Of a DNA stretch of 22,955 nt, positions 7,122-14,034 are shown piece after piece. The notes below the pieces were generated by a model. The model had not been told where the DNA came from. It did no database searches and saw nothing but the letters and a program-made list of their open reading frames with translations. Both the position numbers and the translations under genes were made by a program. The stretch lies in the NCBI RefSeq assembly GCF_026191725.2, contig NZ_CP120865.1:1-22955 (forward strand), read 5' to 3'. Origin of the DNA: Roseibium porphyridii. GTDB lineage: Bacteria; Pseudomonadota; Alphaproteobacteria; Rhizobiales; Stappiaceae. The first letter of the stretch is position 1. Every line of letters starts with the position of its first letter.

Positions 7122-7970
7122 ATGCAAAAATTCTGGGTGGGGCAATTGAGAAGTTTCTTCCGGTACACAATTTTGATCATTATTTGTACTTTTCTTGGTT
7201 CCTGTATGCAGATACCCAAGAAATACCCGGGCGACATTACAAAGGATGTTGCGCAGCAGTTCTTAGTAAAACCGCCAGTAGGGGAAGACTGGCACATATT
7301 TGCCCGAAACCACTTAATTCATCACAACGATGATTACCCCAAGCCAGAGAAAATAACGGCGCGTTCAAAGTCGGTTCCTAGATGTATTAAAATGAACAAC
7401 TATGGATGTGTTAAACACTCGCCAGAAAACCCGTATTTCGGTACAAAGGCACAGAATGGCTATGATGGTGCCCATGATAAGGATGGGCATGCCATTTTCT
7501 CCGACCCAAAGTACTCAATCGCAGCTAAGTTTTATTGGTTTGAAAAGAAGTACAAAAAACAAGGCTATCAAACTGCACGACAATTGGCTGAAAGATATTT
7601 ACCCTGGTGCGACACTAGCGGCTCGCATCAATACAAAAATGATAAATCAGGCAAAAAATGGGGGAGGACCTGTCCGGATAGAAAGTCTGCTCCTGCCTCT
7701 TTTAAAGGTCCCCGCTGTGAAGAACCGAAAAATGGGGTGCCCAAGAAGGGGCAATGTCAAGCATGTAACTGCCCCTCTAAGCGCATCAAAGTTTGGCTAA
7801 ACGGCACAAACTATGGGCCTGACGATAAAATTGAACTGTTCGATAAACAGGGCAAGCCAACGAAGCTGTTGCAGATCATAGTTACTCGGAATGCCCCATA
7901 TGAGATTGGCTATAAGATGAAGCCGACGCTTGTAGCCGAAGGTGCTAAGTTATTTGTTCCCACAAGGTGA
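7122..7970 (+). CDS. Lipoprotein with possible lysozyme-like (phage P5-like) segment
   Basis: 282 residues from the ATG at 7122; a TTG one codon earlier is less likely. The N terminus is a lipoprotein signal: Arg residues, a hydrophobic core ILIIICTFLGSC, and lipobox LGSC with Cys28. The centre reads NPYFGTKAQNGYDGAHD, then GHAIFSDPKYSIAAKFYWF and a stretch up to RYLPW (about 112-172). It recalls the P5-type virion or endolysin-like family, where a 'G...D..G.A.F.DP..GI.A...L..Y' pattern precedes a W-A-P segment. That resemblance is from memory and should be tested. Further on is a Cys-rich patch (CPDR, RCEEP, QCQACNCP, about 184-224). A cell-wall enzyme helping transfer is one reading. Confidence 0.65.
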   Translation: MQKFWVGQLRSFFRYTILIIICTFLGSCMQIPKKYPGDITKDVAQQFLVKPPVGEDWHIFARNHLIHHNDDYPKPEKITARSKSVPRCIKMNNYGCVKHSPENPYFGTKAQNGYDGAHDKDGHAIFSDPKYSIAAKFYWFEKKYKKQGYQTARQLAERYLPWCDTSGSHQYKNDKSGKKWGRTCPDRKSAPASFKGPRCEEPKNGVPKKGQCQACNCPSKRIKVWLNGTNYGPDDKIELFDKQGKPTKLLQIIVTRNAPYEIGYKMKPTLVAEGAKLFVPTR

Positions 7971-8086
7971 GAGTGGAAGCAAATATCAAAAGTTGGCATA
8001 GTTGAACTGTTACAGTTTCATGAAAATTATAGATCAGGCGGTATCTTCTGCTTCCATTTTAGTGCATATTTCGGTACAATTTATGC

Positions 8087-9142
8087 GTGAGTAGGGAGCA
8101 ACAGGAAGAACAATTACGCCGCAGTCTGGAAGCTATGGTAGAGGCCGCACGCGCTGAGATTCAGCAGGCTATCGAGGCGGCCGAACGTATCCAGCATGAA
8201 GGCGAAACATCAGACCAGATCGATGCACTGCGCGCACAGATAAGCGTGCTAGACGGCCATGCCGCCATCATCCAATCTGGGTCACTCCCACAATTGCAAT
8301 TGATGCAAACCACCCTGCCCCGTGCTGTCAGTGCTGTGCGCCAGAGCAGTCAAGCCATCGCCAATGACGCCAGCTTTCAGGCGTCTCAGCATGTGGTGGA
8401 GATGTCCATTGAAAAGCTTCAGGCGCTCCAACTCAAACATGATCAACAGCATCAGGCATTTGAACGATACGAAACGCGCAGCGCCGCGCGGATCGACGAG
8501 CTAGCCACCGCCAAAGGTATAGATATTTCTGGTTATCAGATCGTGCGTGCGCAAATTCAGGCAGACATTGAAGCAGCCTACACCAGAGCAGAAAAATTCA
8601 AAGGTGCCGCTCTGTTAGCCCAGAACAATGTGACCGGCTTGATATTGGTGGGAGGCTCCGACGAGGAAATCAACGAGGCCAAGACCAAAGCGGCCGAAGC
8701 CCGCGCCCGATATCTCAAAGAAAAAGAAATTGAAGCGCTCAATGCTGGCAAGGCAGAAGGTCTTTCTGGCGATGCGCTAAAATCCTATGTCGATCAATCC
8801 CGCAGCCAAGCTGCGCATGAACTGGACACCGAGAATGTCAAAAATGCGAAACTGGCCGGGCTAACGCCGGAACAACAGGCACAGGCGGAAGCTGCTAACA
8901 ACATCCAATACGCTATTAGAAAAGAAGACTTGAACGTAAGGACAGACGACACCGATTTTTCAACGTCCCAATCTGTTAAAACCAATGGGGCAACCGACGA
9001 AAAGCTTGAAGGATTTGCCGCTCAGGTGGCAGAGATAACATTGAAATTGCCCGTTGAAGCGGCTGACAATGCCACTGACAAACAACCAACCCATGTGTCG
9101 GCTGCGACTGAGACAACACCGGACCAGTCACCACCACGCTAA
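8087..9142 (+). CDS. Long coiled-coil protein, unknown
   Basis: 351 residues from a GTG at 8087; an ATG four bases earlier in another frame runs straight into a stop. Very rich in Ala, Glu and Gln. It has a nearly continuous predicted coiled coil from about residue 2 to 145 and again at about 165-270, and an acidic polar tail. No signal or membrane segment is present, so it should be cytoplasmic. It follows the lipoprotein gene on the same strand after 116 bp and converges on the 9146-9775 gene with only 3 bp between stops. No family is recognised. Coiled-coil proteins of this type often occur in mobilisation regions. Confidence 0.7.
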   Translation: MSREQQEEQLRRSLEAMVEAARAEIQQAIEAAERIQHEGETSDQIDALRAQISVLDGHAAIIQSGSLPQLQLMQTTLPRAVSAVRQSSQAIANDASFQASQHVVEMSIEKLQALQLKHDQQHQAFERYETRSAARIDELATAKGIDISGYQIVRAQIQADIEAAYTRAEKFKGAALLAQNNVTGLILVGGSDEEINEAKTKAAEARARYLKEKEIEALNAGKAEGLSGDALKSYVDQSRSQAAHELDTENVKNAKLAGLTPEQQAQAEAANNIQYAIRKEDLNVRTDDTDFSTSQSVKTNGATDEKLEGFAAQVAEITLKLPVEAADNATDKQPTHVSAATETTPDQSPPR

Positions 9143-9145
9143 ATG

Positions 9146-9775
9146 CTAGTTGGTCAACTGGACAGTGCGCCGTTGATCTAGCGCCCCTGCCCTCAATCCA
9201 TCAACTACCGACACGTCATCGCTCAATTCAAAACAGCGAGTGCGCACGTCCTTAACTTGATCGTCAGACCAGTTAGGCAGAGCAAGAGCATTCGGTTGGA
9301 AGCTTTCATAAACTCGACCCGCATCATAAGCGAGCGTGCAATTCAGCTCTTTGCGAATGCCTTCCACATTCACATATTGCGACTGGTTGGCCGTAGCAGC
9401 ATGAGCCACTTGCCTAAATTCCCCGGCCGGGTCGTCCGGCTGCATCCGGCCGTAAAGCGTTGCTTGTTTGCCTCGCTTAATGGTTTCGGCCATCACCGCT
9501 TGGCAAAGATCAGCTACATCGGGGACATTCACGCCCTCCGCTGCCACCTTCGCCATTGTCTGCTTCATATCGCCAAATGCGCACAGAATACGTTCGGTAT
9601 TCAATCCATTCTCTGAGCGATTTGGTATAGTTTGAATAGCAAAATCTTTCGGCAACGCCCCGGCTATTGCGGTGTTTCCTGCTGTTGCGGCAATAAAAAT
9701 CATCATGCGCAGGGCATGACGTAAGCAAACATGTAGCAACAAAATCACACCCTCAAATATAAAAATCGCGGGCAT
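9146..9775 (-). CDS. Putative exported protein with four cysteines
   Basis: 209 residues. The N terminus is hydrophobic (IFIFEGVILLLHVCLRHALRMMIFIAATAGNTAIAGA), consistent with a signal sequence. Cleavage after an AGA-type site is plausible. An internal ATG-ATG pair (residues 24-25) might be the real start. The mature part holds four cysteines (RILCAFG, DLCQAVM, LNCTLAY, TRCFELS), spaced as if forming two disulfides. No family is recognised. The gene is divergent from the tyrosine-recombinase gene, and one arm of the 18-bp inverted repeat lies 7 bp upstream of its start, so its expression may depend on that element. Confidence 0.6.
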   Translation of the reverse strand: MPAIFIFEGVILLLHVCLRHALRMMIFIAATAGNTAIAGALPKDFAIQTIPNRSENGLNTERILCAFGDMKQTMAKVAAEGVNVPDVADLCQAVMAETIKRGKQATLYGRMQPDDPAGEFRQVAHAATANQSQYVNVEGIRKELNCTLAYDAGRVYESFQPNALALPNWSDDQVKDVRTRCFELSDDVSVVDGLRAGALDQRRTVQLTN

Positions 9776-9782
9776 GATACAT

Positions 9783-9926
9783 TTTGGCCTAAACTGATGC
9801 GCTTATACTAAGTGATTGGCATAATTAAAGGAATCATTGCGTAGATATACGAATGAACGGAAAAATTGAAGGCTTATGATATTGGAAAACCGAGGAAATA
9901 GGGGGATTGCATCAGTTTAGGCCAAA
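9783..9926. repeat. 18-bp perfect inverted repeat enclosing 108 bp, possible invertible segment
   Basis: TTTGGCCTAAACTGATGC at 9783-9800 recurs exactly, in reverse orientation, at 9909-9926. The 108 bp between contains no gene. The element fills the intergenic region between two divergent genes, 7 bp from one start and 22 bp from the other. The right copy extends into a 25-bp imperfect palindrome, GCATC...GATGC (9909-9933, 10 of 12 pairs), as a two-monomer recombinase binding site might. The adjacent plus-strand gene is a compact tyrosine recombinase. A dual operator for the two divergent genes is the main alternative. Confidence 0.6.
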
Positions 9927-9948
9927 CCGATGCATGAGGTAGCCGCCA

Positions 9949-10644
9949 TTGAGAAACCCTTTGGCACCCCATGTTGTGCAAGCGCTTGACGCAAACCGCG
10001 ACACGCTCACCGCACAAGAAGAGAGGACATTATTACGATCACTACACACTGCGCCGCCGCAAGATGCCCTATTGCTGGAATTGTATTACTACAGCGGTTG
10101 CCGTGTGTCCGAAGCGCTCAAACTTCGCCGCTATCACCTCGATTCAAAGAGGTGTCTCGTTGTGTTTAAAACCCTCAAACAGACCACCGGCAAATACGCG
10201 CGAGCCTTAGCCCCCTCCCCTGTCTACCGTGAGGTTCCGATACCGCGCCATGTTATGAAGCGCTTGCTTGCGATTGATGTTGCCGATGATGAATTACTCT
10301 TCGACATCCACCGCACCACAGCGTTGCGTCGATTAAAAGACATCATGCACGATGCCAAAATACCCGCCAAACTCGCCAACATACGAGCATTGCGCCACTG
10401 CTATTGTGAGCGAGGTATCAGACGCGACGTAGATAAGCGTATTCGTGATGCATTGATGGGCCACCGCCCCAGCGGAAAAGATAAAAGCTCCAACGATCAT
10501 TACGGCAATCCACGCGGCCGCGATTTGCGCCGGTTTGCAAAGCGTATGGGCGGTTGGACATGGGCCGAGCGTTTCATTTTAAGCGGAAGCACATTGCTGG
10601 CGGTTGCACAGCTACCCATTAGGAATGGGGCGGCCGATGACTGA
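9949..10644 (+). CDS. Compact tyrosine recombinase (integrase/invertase)
   Basis: 231 residues from a TTG at 9949. An in-frame stop at 9940-9942 rules out a longer start, and GAGGT lies about 8 bases upstream. Catalytic landmarks are visible: GCRVSEAL (first Arg, about 49-56), the TLKQTTGK hairpin (Lys), LRHCYCERG (second Arg and His, about 147-155), ALMGH (about 168-172) and DHYGN with the nucleophile Tyr (about 182-186). The first His of the usual H-x-x-R box is Arg here (RALRH). Only about 20 residues precede the catalytic domain, so the usual N-terminal core-binding domain is missing. That resembles FimB/FimE, which are about 200 residues and invert DNA. The flanking 18-bp inverted repeat fits such a role. 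Confidence 0.85.
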   Translation: MRNPLAPHVVQALDANRDTLTAQEERTLLRSLHTAPPQDALLLELYYYSGCRVSEALKLRRYHLDSKRCLVVFKTLKQTTGKYARALAPSPVYREVPIPRHVMKRLLAIDVADDELLFDIHRTTALRRLKDIMHDAKIPAKLANIRALRHCYCERGIRRDVDKRIRDALMGHRPSGKDKSSNDHYGNPRGRDLRRFAKRMGGWTWAERFILSGSTLLAVAQLPIRNGAADD

Positions 10645-10810
10645 TCACATATCCCTATTGACCGTAGAACGCTGTGACGAATTGGTTATGATCTTGTTGG
10701 ATATGCTCAGCGCCAGCCGGGACAGTTTTGAATTGCGCCAAGAGATAATCAAAACAATCCAACAAGTGCAGCTTGTGCAAGCGATCATCGCCCGCAGGAA
10801 ATATCATTAA
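10637..10810 (+). CDS. Small helical protein overlapping the recombinase gene
   Basis: 57 residues from an ATG at 10637, overlapping the end of the recombinase gene by 8 bp. It is predicted to be almost entirely helical (VERCDELVMILLDMLSAS, then ELRQEIIKTIQQVQLVQAII) with a basic end, ARRKYH. A longer frame from 10604 exists, but the ATG at the overlap is the natural coupled start. It could be a directionality or accessory factor of the recombinase. No family is recognised and the role is inferred from coupling only. Confidence 0.5.
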   Translation: MTDHISLLTVERCDELVMILLDMLSASRDSFELRQEIIKTIQQVQLVQAIIARRKYH

Positions 10811-10835
10811 AACAGATACTTAATAGTCTAATATC

Positions 10836-11062
10836 CTAATAGAAATAGTCTCGCGCTAAGCTATGAAGTTAATATCTTATGAAGATATGAGACTAATAGG
10901 ATGTTAGGATCATAGAATGATATGTTCATAATCTCATATGTTATGAAAATGATACACTCATAAGATAATAAGCTCATAAACTACTATCTTATGAGTTTAT
11001 TAATCTCATATGCTCATAGTCTGTGATAATGTGAGATTATTAACCTAATAGGATCATAACCT
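10836..11062. repeat. Candidate partition site (centromere) and par operator
   Basis: A very AT-rich 230-bp stretch packed with the pentamer TATGA or its complement TCATA: at least 14 copies in both orientations between 10862 and 11066. Longer repeats are CTAATAGGAT (10892 and 11045), a partial third copy near 10836, and TAATCTCATATG (10929 and 11001). CTTATGAG...CTCATA forms inverted pairs. The last copy runs into the start codon of the ribbon-helix-helix gene. Small partner proteins of ParA bind such short repeats to form the centromere complex and to repress their own promoter. No gene is present in this stretch. Confidence 0.6.
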
Positions 11063-11326
11063 ATGAAAGCCGTCAAAACCGTTGAGCTAGACGAAATAGC
11101 GAAGGGCAGTAGTGCGCCGGAGTCTGAGCCGGTCAAAGCTGCCAAACCCGTGAAACCCGCCAAAACTGATACGATGAAGGTCAAATCCTTCACCATTGGC
11201 AGCAAACACGAACAACAAATCAACCGCATGGCCGCCAAGCTTTCCGCAAAAGAGGGTAAGCCGGTGAGCGCATCTACTGCGCTGCGCTACATCCTCGATC
11301 ACATGGAAGGAAAGACTGACGTATGA
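11063..11326 (+). CDS. Ribbon-helix-helix partition protein (ParG/omega-like)
   Basis: 87 residues. The N-terminal half is a flexible, Lys/Pro/Ala-rich tail (about 1-38, with AAKPVKPAKT). The C-terminal half reads MKVKSFTIGSKHEQQINRMA and then SASTALRYILDHM, which fits a beta strand followed by two helices as in ribbon-helix-helix proteins. Tail plus RHH is the design of ParG-type centromere-binding proteins, whose tail stimulates the ParA ATPase. It overlaps parA by 4 bp and has AGGA upstream of the ATG. The order here is DNA-binding gene first, the reverse of parF-parG. The repeat array directly upstream is its likely target. Confidence 0.72.
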   Translation: MKAVKTVELDEIAKGSSAPESEPVKAAKPVKPAKTDTMKVKSFTIGSKHEQQINRMAAKLSAKEGKPVSASTALRYILDHMEGKTDV

Positions 11327-11928
11327 AGGGTATCGCCATAGCCGGTGCAAAAGGTGGTGTCGGCAAAACCTCACTTGCTCATGCATTAGCGCTCGGCGCT
11401 GCTTGGAAGCAGATCCCAGCCTATTTGATGCACACTGATGACCGCGAGCCGATCAAAGTCAATGGCAGACCCTATGCCTATTACGATGCGCGTAAGCCGG
11501 AAACGCTGGAAGCGTTGATCAACGCAGCACTAAACAATGACGGGCTTTGCATCATCGACAGCGGTGGCAACCGTCCAGACTTCGATAAATGGATTGCGAA
11601 AAGCATGGATTTGGTCATCGTGCCATTCATCCCAGATCAAGAGGCGGTAGAAACCAATCTGGCGCATATGAAAAAGCTGGAAGAGGCGGGCGGTAACGTT
11701 CGGGCTTTGATCAATGCCTATCCATCCAACCGCTTTGAGCGTGAGCACATCGCGCAATATCTAGCGCCGATCCCAGAAGATAAAATCCTTGGCTATGTCG
11801 ATGAATGCAAGGCGATCCGCACCTTGCGTACCAACGACGCCCCCTCATTCAAAACACCTGTATCCAAGGTCAACAACCTTGCACGCAAGCTGTATTTCAC
11901 TGTGAAAGAAGAGTTAGAGGTAGAATAA
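11323..11928 (+). CDS. parA: ParA/MinD-type partition ATPase
   Basis: 201 residues. The deviant Walker A motif KGGVGKT is at residues 10-16, with the signature lysine of the ParA family, and IIDSGGNRP (about 78-86) is the Walker B region. The length matches small (type Ib) ParA proteins that lack an N-terminal DNA-binding domain, so repression must come from the partner encoded immediately upstream. Such ATPases move plasmid copies apart over the nucleoid. The ATG overlaps the RHH gene stop and has GGAAGG upstream. Confidence 0.88.
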   Translation: MKGIAIAGAKGGVGKTSLAHALALGAAWKQIPAYLMHTDDREPIKVNGRPYAYYDARKPETLEALINAALNNDGLCIIDSGGNRPDFDKWIAKSMDLVIVPFIPDQEAVETNLAHMKKLEEAGGNVRALINAYPSNRFEREHIAQYLAPIPEDKILGYVDECKAIRTLRTNDAPSFKTPVSKVNNLARKLYFTVKEELEVE

Positions 11929-11956
11929 TACACTCACGTATAGTGGGCCGAAAAAT

Positions 11957-12667
11957 TTATAAAATAAGAGCTAAGTTAGCCAAAAAATAAATTGATAGAG
12001 CTGCAATTATTCCAAGTGTGGCGGCTAGAATTACCATTCTAAAGTCAACAATGAATTTATATTCGACGTAACTAGGAACCTCATATTCAAGATTTTCTTT
12101 AGACGGAACTTCGGCGTAGCTGGTGACAAAGTAAAGGCCTTCTCCTGCCATACCTACCCATTGATGATAAGCAATCGGGCACCACCAAACCCTACGAAGC
12201 ATCTCAGGCCAAAAAATGAAGCAACCAAAGAAAATAATTAGAGGAGCGATCCATCTGTAATAGAAATATCCAAGGCCCTCTGGAAGAATAACGGCAGACC
12301 TATACCCATTGTATTCCATGTCATAGAATTCTCGATATATTCGTATATAGCCACGAAGAATTACACCGCCAATTACGATGTAAATAAAAATTATGTCTTT
12401 AACATAGTTAGGTATGTTTATGTCGAATGGGAAAAGTAATAAGTCAACAAATAGGTGGGAGACTTTCTGATAAAGAATGAGGATTTCGGCAATTAGTGAA
12501 GAGATCTCTAATTTGGACCAATTAGAGATAATATTAAACATGGCTGTTGCGGCAAATATCGAAGAAATCCAATTGCTAACTTTAGAAAAGGTTGAAACAA
12601 AAGCTTCTCTAACTGGAGGGCTTTTGAGTGAGTGCCAAATAGGAAAATTGTATTTCTTTTTGCTCAC
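11957..12667 (-). CDS. AT-rich multi-pass membrane protein, unknown
   Basis: 236 residues from a GTG at 12667. Hydrophobic segments lie at about 33-50, 58-78, 88-107, 136-153 and 210-234, and a loop before the last one is rich in Glu, Tyr and Val (YAEVPSKENLEYEVPSYVEY). Base composition is far more AT-rich than parA and the resolvase on either side, which suggests an inserted cargo gene. It lies 78 bp downstream of the resolvase on the same strand, and a 14-bp palindrome (12693-12706) precedes it. No family is recognised. Confidence 0.6.
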   Translation of the reverse strand: MSKKKYNFPIWHSLKSPPVREAFVSTFSKVSNWISSIFAATAMFNIISNWSKLEISSLIAEILILYQKVSHLFVDLLLFPFDINIPNYVKDIIFIYIVIGGVILRGYIRIYREFYDMEYNGYRSAVILPEGLGYFYYRWIAPLIIFFGCFIFWPEMLRRVWWCPIAYHQWVGMAGEGLYFVTSYAEVPSKENLEYEVPSYVEYKFIVDFRMVILAATLGIIAALSIYFLANLALIL

Positions 12668-12692
12668 AAGACACTGCCATTGTTAAGATCGG

Positions 12693-12706
12693 AACGAAAT
12701 TTCGTT
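12693..12706. promoter_or_regulatory. 14-bp palindrome upstream of the membrane-protein gene
   Basis: AACGAAATTTCGTT is a perfect palindrome ending 26 bp before the GTG at 12667. It could be an operator for that gene. The role is unproven, and chance occurrence in AT-rich DNA is possible. Confidence 0.3.
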
Positions 12707-12745
12707 TTGGTAGATTTCAGACAAAGTGACGAAGGGTAGGGGACA

Positions 12746-13303
12746 TCACCCCTTGAGCCGCAAAATGGTCTGGTGAGATACGCCCAAATCGCGGCCGATA
12801 GCGGCCGCTGTATTTTCCGGCCCACCTTCTGCTAATCGATTGCGGGCTAGCTCTTGTTGATGCTCGGTTAATTTGCGTTTCGGGCCGAATTTCACGTTTT
12901 TGTCACGCGCAATATCACGCCCATCAGCAGCACGTTTCACGATGCGCTGTCGTTCATCCTCGGCCAGTGCCGACATAAAAGCTAAGATACCTTTGCCCAT
13001 CGGGGTTGTCAGGTCAATGTAAGTGCGGTCCAGCACCTTAATCATCGCCCCCCGTTCAGCGACCCGTTTAATGATGGAAAGTCCATCCTGCATCGATCTA
13101 GTGGCTCGGTCCCACTCTGCAACGATCAACACAAAATCAGTGCCAAGCGCATCTATCGCTTTATCCAATTCAGGACGGCTCGCTAGATTCTTGCCGGAAG
13201 CCTTTTCCCGATAAATTTTGTCACAGCCCTCAGCACGTAGCGCCGCAATCTGGCGCTCCAAATTCTGTTTGTTTGTGCTGACACGTGCATATCCAATTTT
13301 CAT
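12746..13303 (-). CDS. Serine recombinase (resolvase/invertase family)
   Basis: 185 residues, the usual length of Tn3-type resolvases. The N terminus MKIGYARVSTNKQNLERQ carries the catalytic Ser9. The arginine cluster EWDRATRSMQDG is at about 63-74, and the conserved helix GKGILAFMSALAEDERQRIVKR is intact (about 102-123). The C terminus has a helix-turn-helix (NTAAAIGRDLGVSHQTILRLKG). Plasmid-borne resolvases convert multimers to monomers and keep copies segregating. A res-like palindrome lies directly upstream of the gene, which supports resolvase rather than invertase activity. Confidence 0.9.
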   Translation of the reverse strand: MKIGYARVSTNKQNLERQIAALRAEGCDKIYREKASGKNLASRPELDKAIDALGTDFVLIVAEWDRATRSMQDGLSIIKRVAERGAMIKVLDRTYIDLTTPMGKGILAFMSALAEDERQRIVKRAADGRDIARDKNVKFGPKRKLTEHQQELARNRLAEGGPENTAAAIGRDLGVSHQTILRLKG

Positions 13304-13332
13304 GCGCCGATCTTACCAAAAACGCATCTCAA

Positions 13333-13416
13333 TGTGGACAGAGAATATGGACAATGTGGATAGCCTAGAAAACCGGGGTTTTCTTCATCTGTCCATAAGT
13401 CATGATTTATGGACAG
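13333..13416. other. Putative res site of the resolvase
   Basis: A 28-bp near-perfect palindrome, CTGTCCATAA / TTATGGACAG around a TCATGA core, spans 13389-13416. Half-sites of the form TGTCCATA are like those of Tn3-family res subsites. Three related copies lie nearer the gene: TGTGGACA (13333), TATGGACA (13346) and TGTGGATA (13355). A TGGAyAGCCTAG repeat occurs at 13357 and 13410. The location just upstream of the resolvase start is the classic arrangement. Exact subsite boundaries cannot be fixed by eye. Confidence 0.55.
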
Positions 13417-13426
13417 CCTAGGTTAC

Positions 13427-13450
13427 AAAAAAAGCGGCTTCCGGTGCCGC
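13427..13450 (-). terminator. Rho-independent terminator reading leftwards
   Basis: The stem GCGGC / GCCGC (13434-13450, 7-base loop) is followed on the minus strand by seven T (13433-13427). It would stop minus-strand transcripts arriving from the restriction-modification operon before they enter the res site and resolvase gene. Confidence 0.65.
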
Positions 13451-13520
13451 ATCTTTCAAACGCCATTTTTATCTAACAACTGACCTAAAATATAAGAAAT
13501 ATTTTTTTGATTACTAGTCT

Positions 13521-13796
13521 ATGAATTCAATTTTTTTGGATGCATACAGATACGTTTTTCTTAGGTCTTGTTCTGACGTGAGAAAAGCAATGTCTCAGTT
13601 TTTGATTGTCCTTGGGATCGTTACTCTCATAACCCTGTCATCGGGGGGTACAGCTACATTGATAGCGCTGTATGGCGATCCCAAGAATGCCGTACAAAAA
13701 TCGCTAATCGATGGTTTGCTAAACATCGCCACCATTGGGGCAGGGGCCTTGATTGGCTTACTGGGTGGCTTCCAGCTAAGTGGCGGCTTGGGATGA
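13521..13796 (+). CDS. Small two-TM protein, unknown
   Basis: 91 residues. Two hydrophobic segments (about 27-48 and 65-88) are separated by a short polar loop, and the second is Gly-rich (GAGALIGLLGGFQLSGGLG). The ATG at 13521 has no clear ribosome site. The in-frame ATG at 13590, preceded by GAGAAAAGCA, might be the true start and would give a 68-residue protein. It stands alone on the plus strand between the resolvase and the restriction operon. No family is recognised; a holin-like or structural role would be speculation. Confidence 0.5.
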   Translation: MNSIFLDAYRYVFLRSCSDVRKAMSQFLIVLGIVTLITLSSGGTATLIALYGDPKNAVQKSLIDGLLNIATIGAGALIGLLGGFQLSGGLG

Positions 13797-13823
13797 CACC
13801 AATCAGAAGCAACGAGGCTCTCA

Positions 13824-13861
13824 CTGCGACTTCTAAAAATGAAACTTTGGGGGAGTCGCAG
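13824..13861. repeat. 8-bp inverted repeat downstream of the restriction operon
   Basis: CTGCGACT (13824-13831) and AGTCGCAG (13854-13861) are perfect complements with a 22-base loop. They sit in the 238-bp gene-free strip between the small membrane gene and the McrC stop. No T-run follows, so it is a poor terminator; it may mark an insertion boundary. Confidence 0.3.
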
Positions 13862-14034
13862 AACACTAGGCTTTTCACTGCTCTGGCGCGATAAAAGCAG
13901 CTGTCGCCCGCGAATTGAACGTTTCCAGGAGACCGTCTACCAAGCCTTGGAAGGTCACGCAGCGCCGCCAGAGTCTATCTAATTGTCCGTTCTTTGAGTT
14001 CGCTAAAATCGCATCTGCGGGCCGACTGGGCCTA

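Noticed and set aside
6971..7297. Minus-strand 108-residue frame over the lipoprotein start
   Set aside because: It is antisense to the lipoprotein signal peptide, has no ribosome site and lies largely in AT-rich intergenic DNA.
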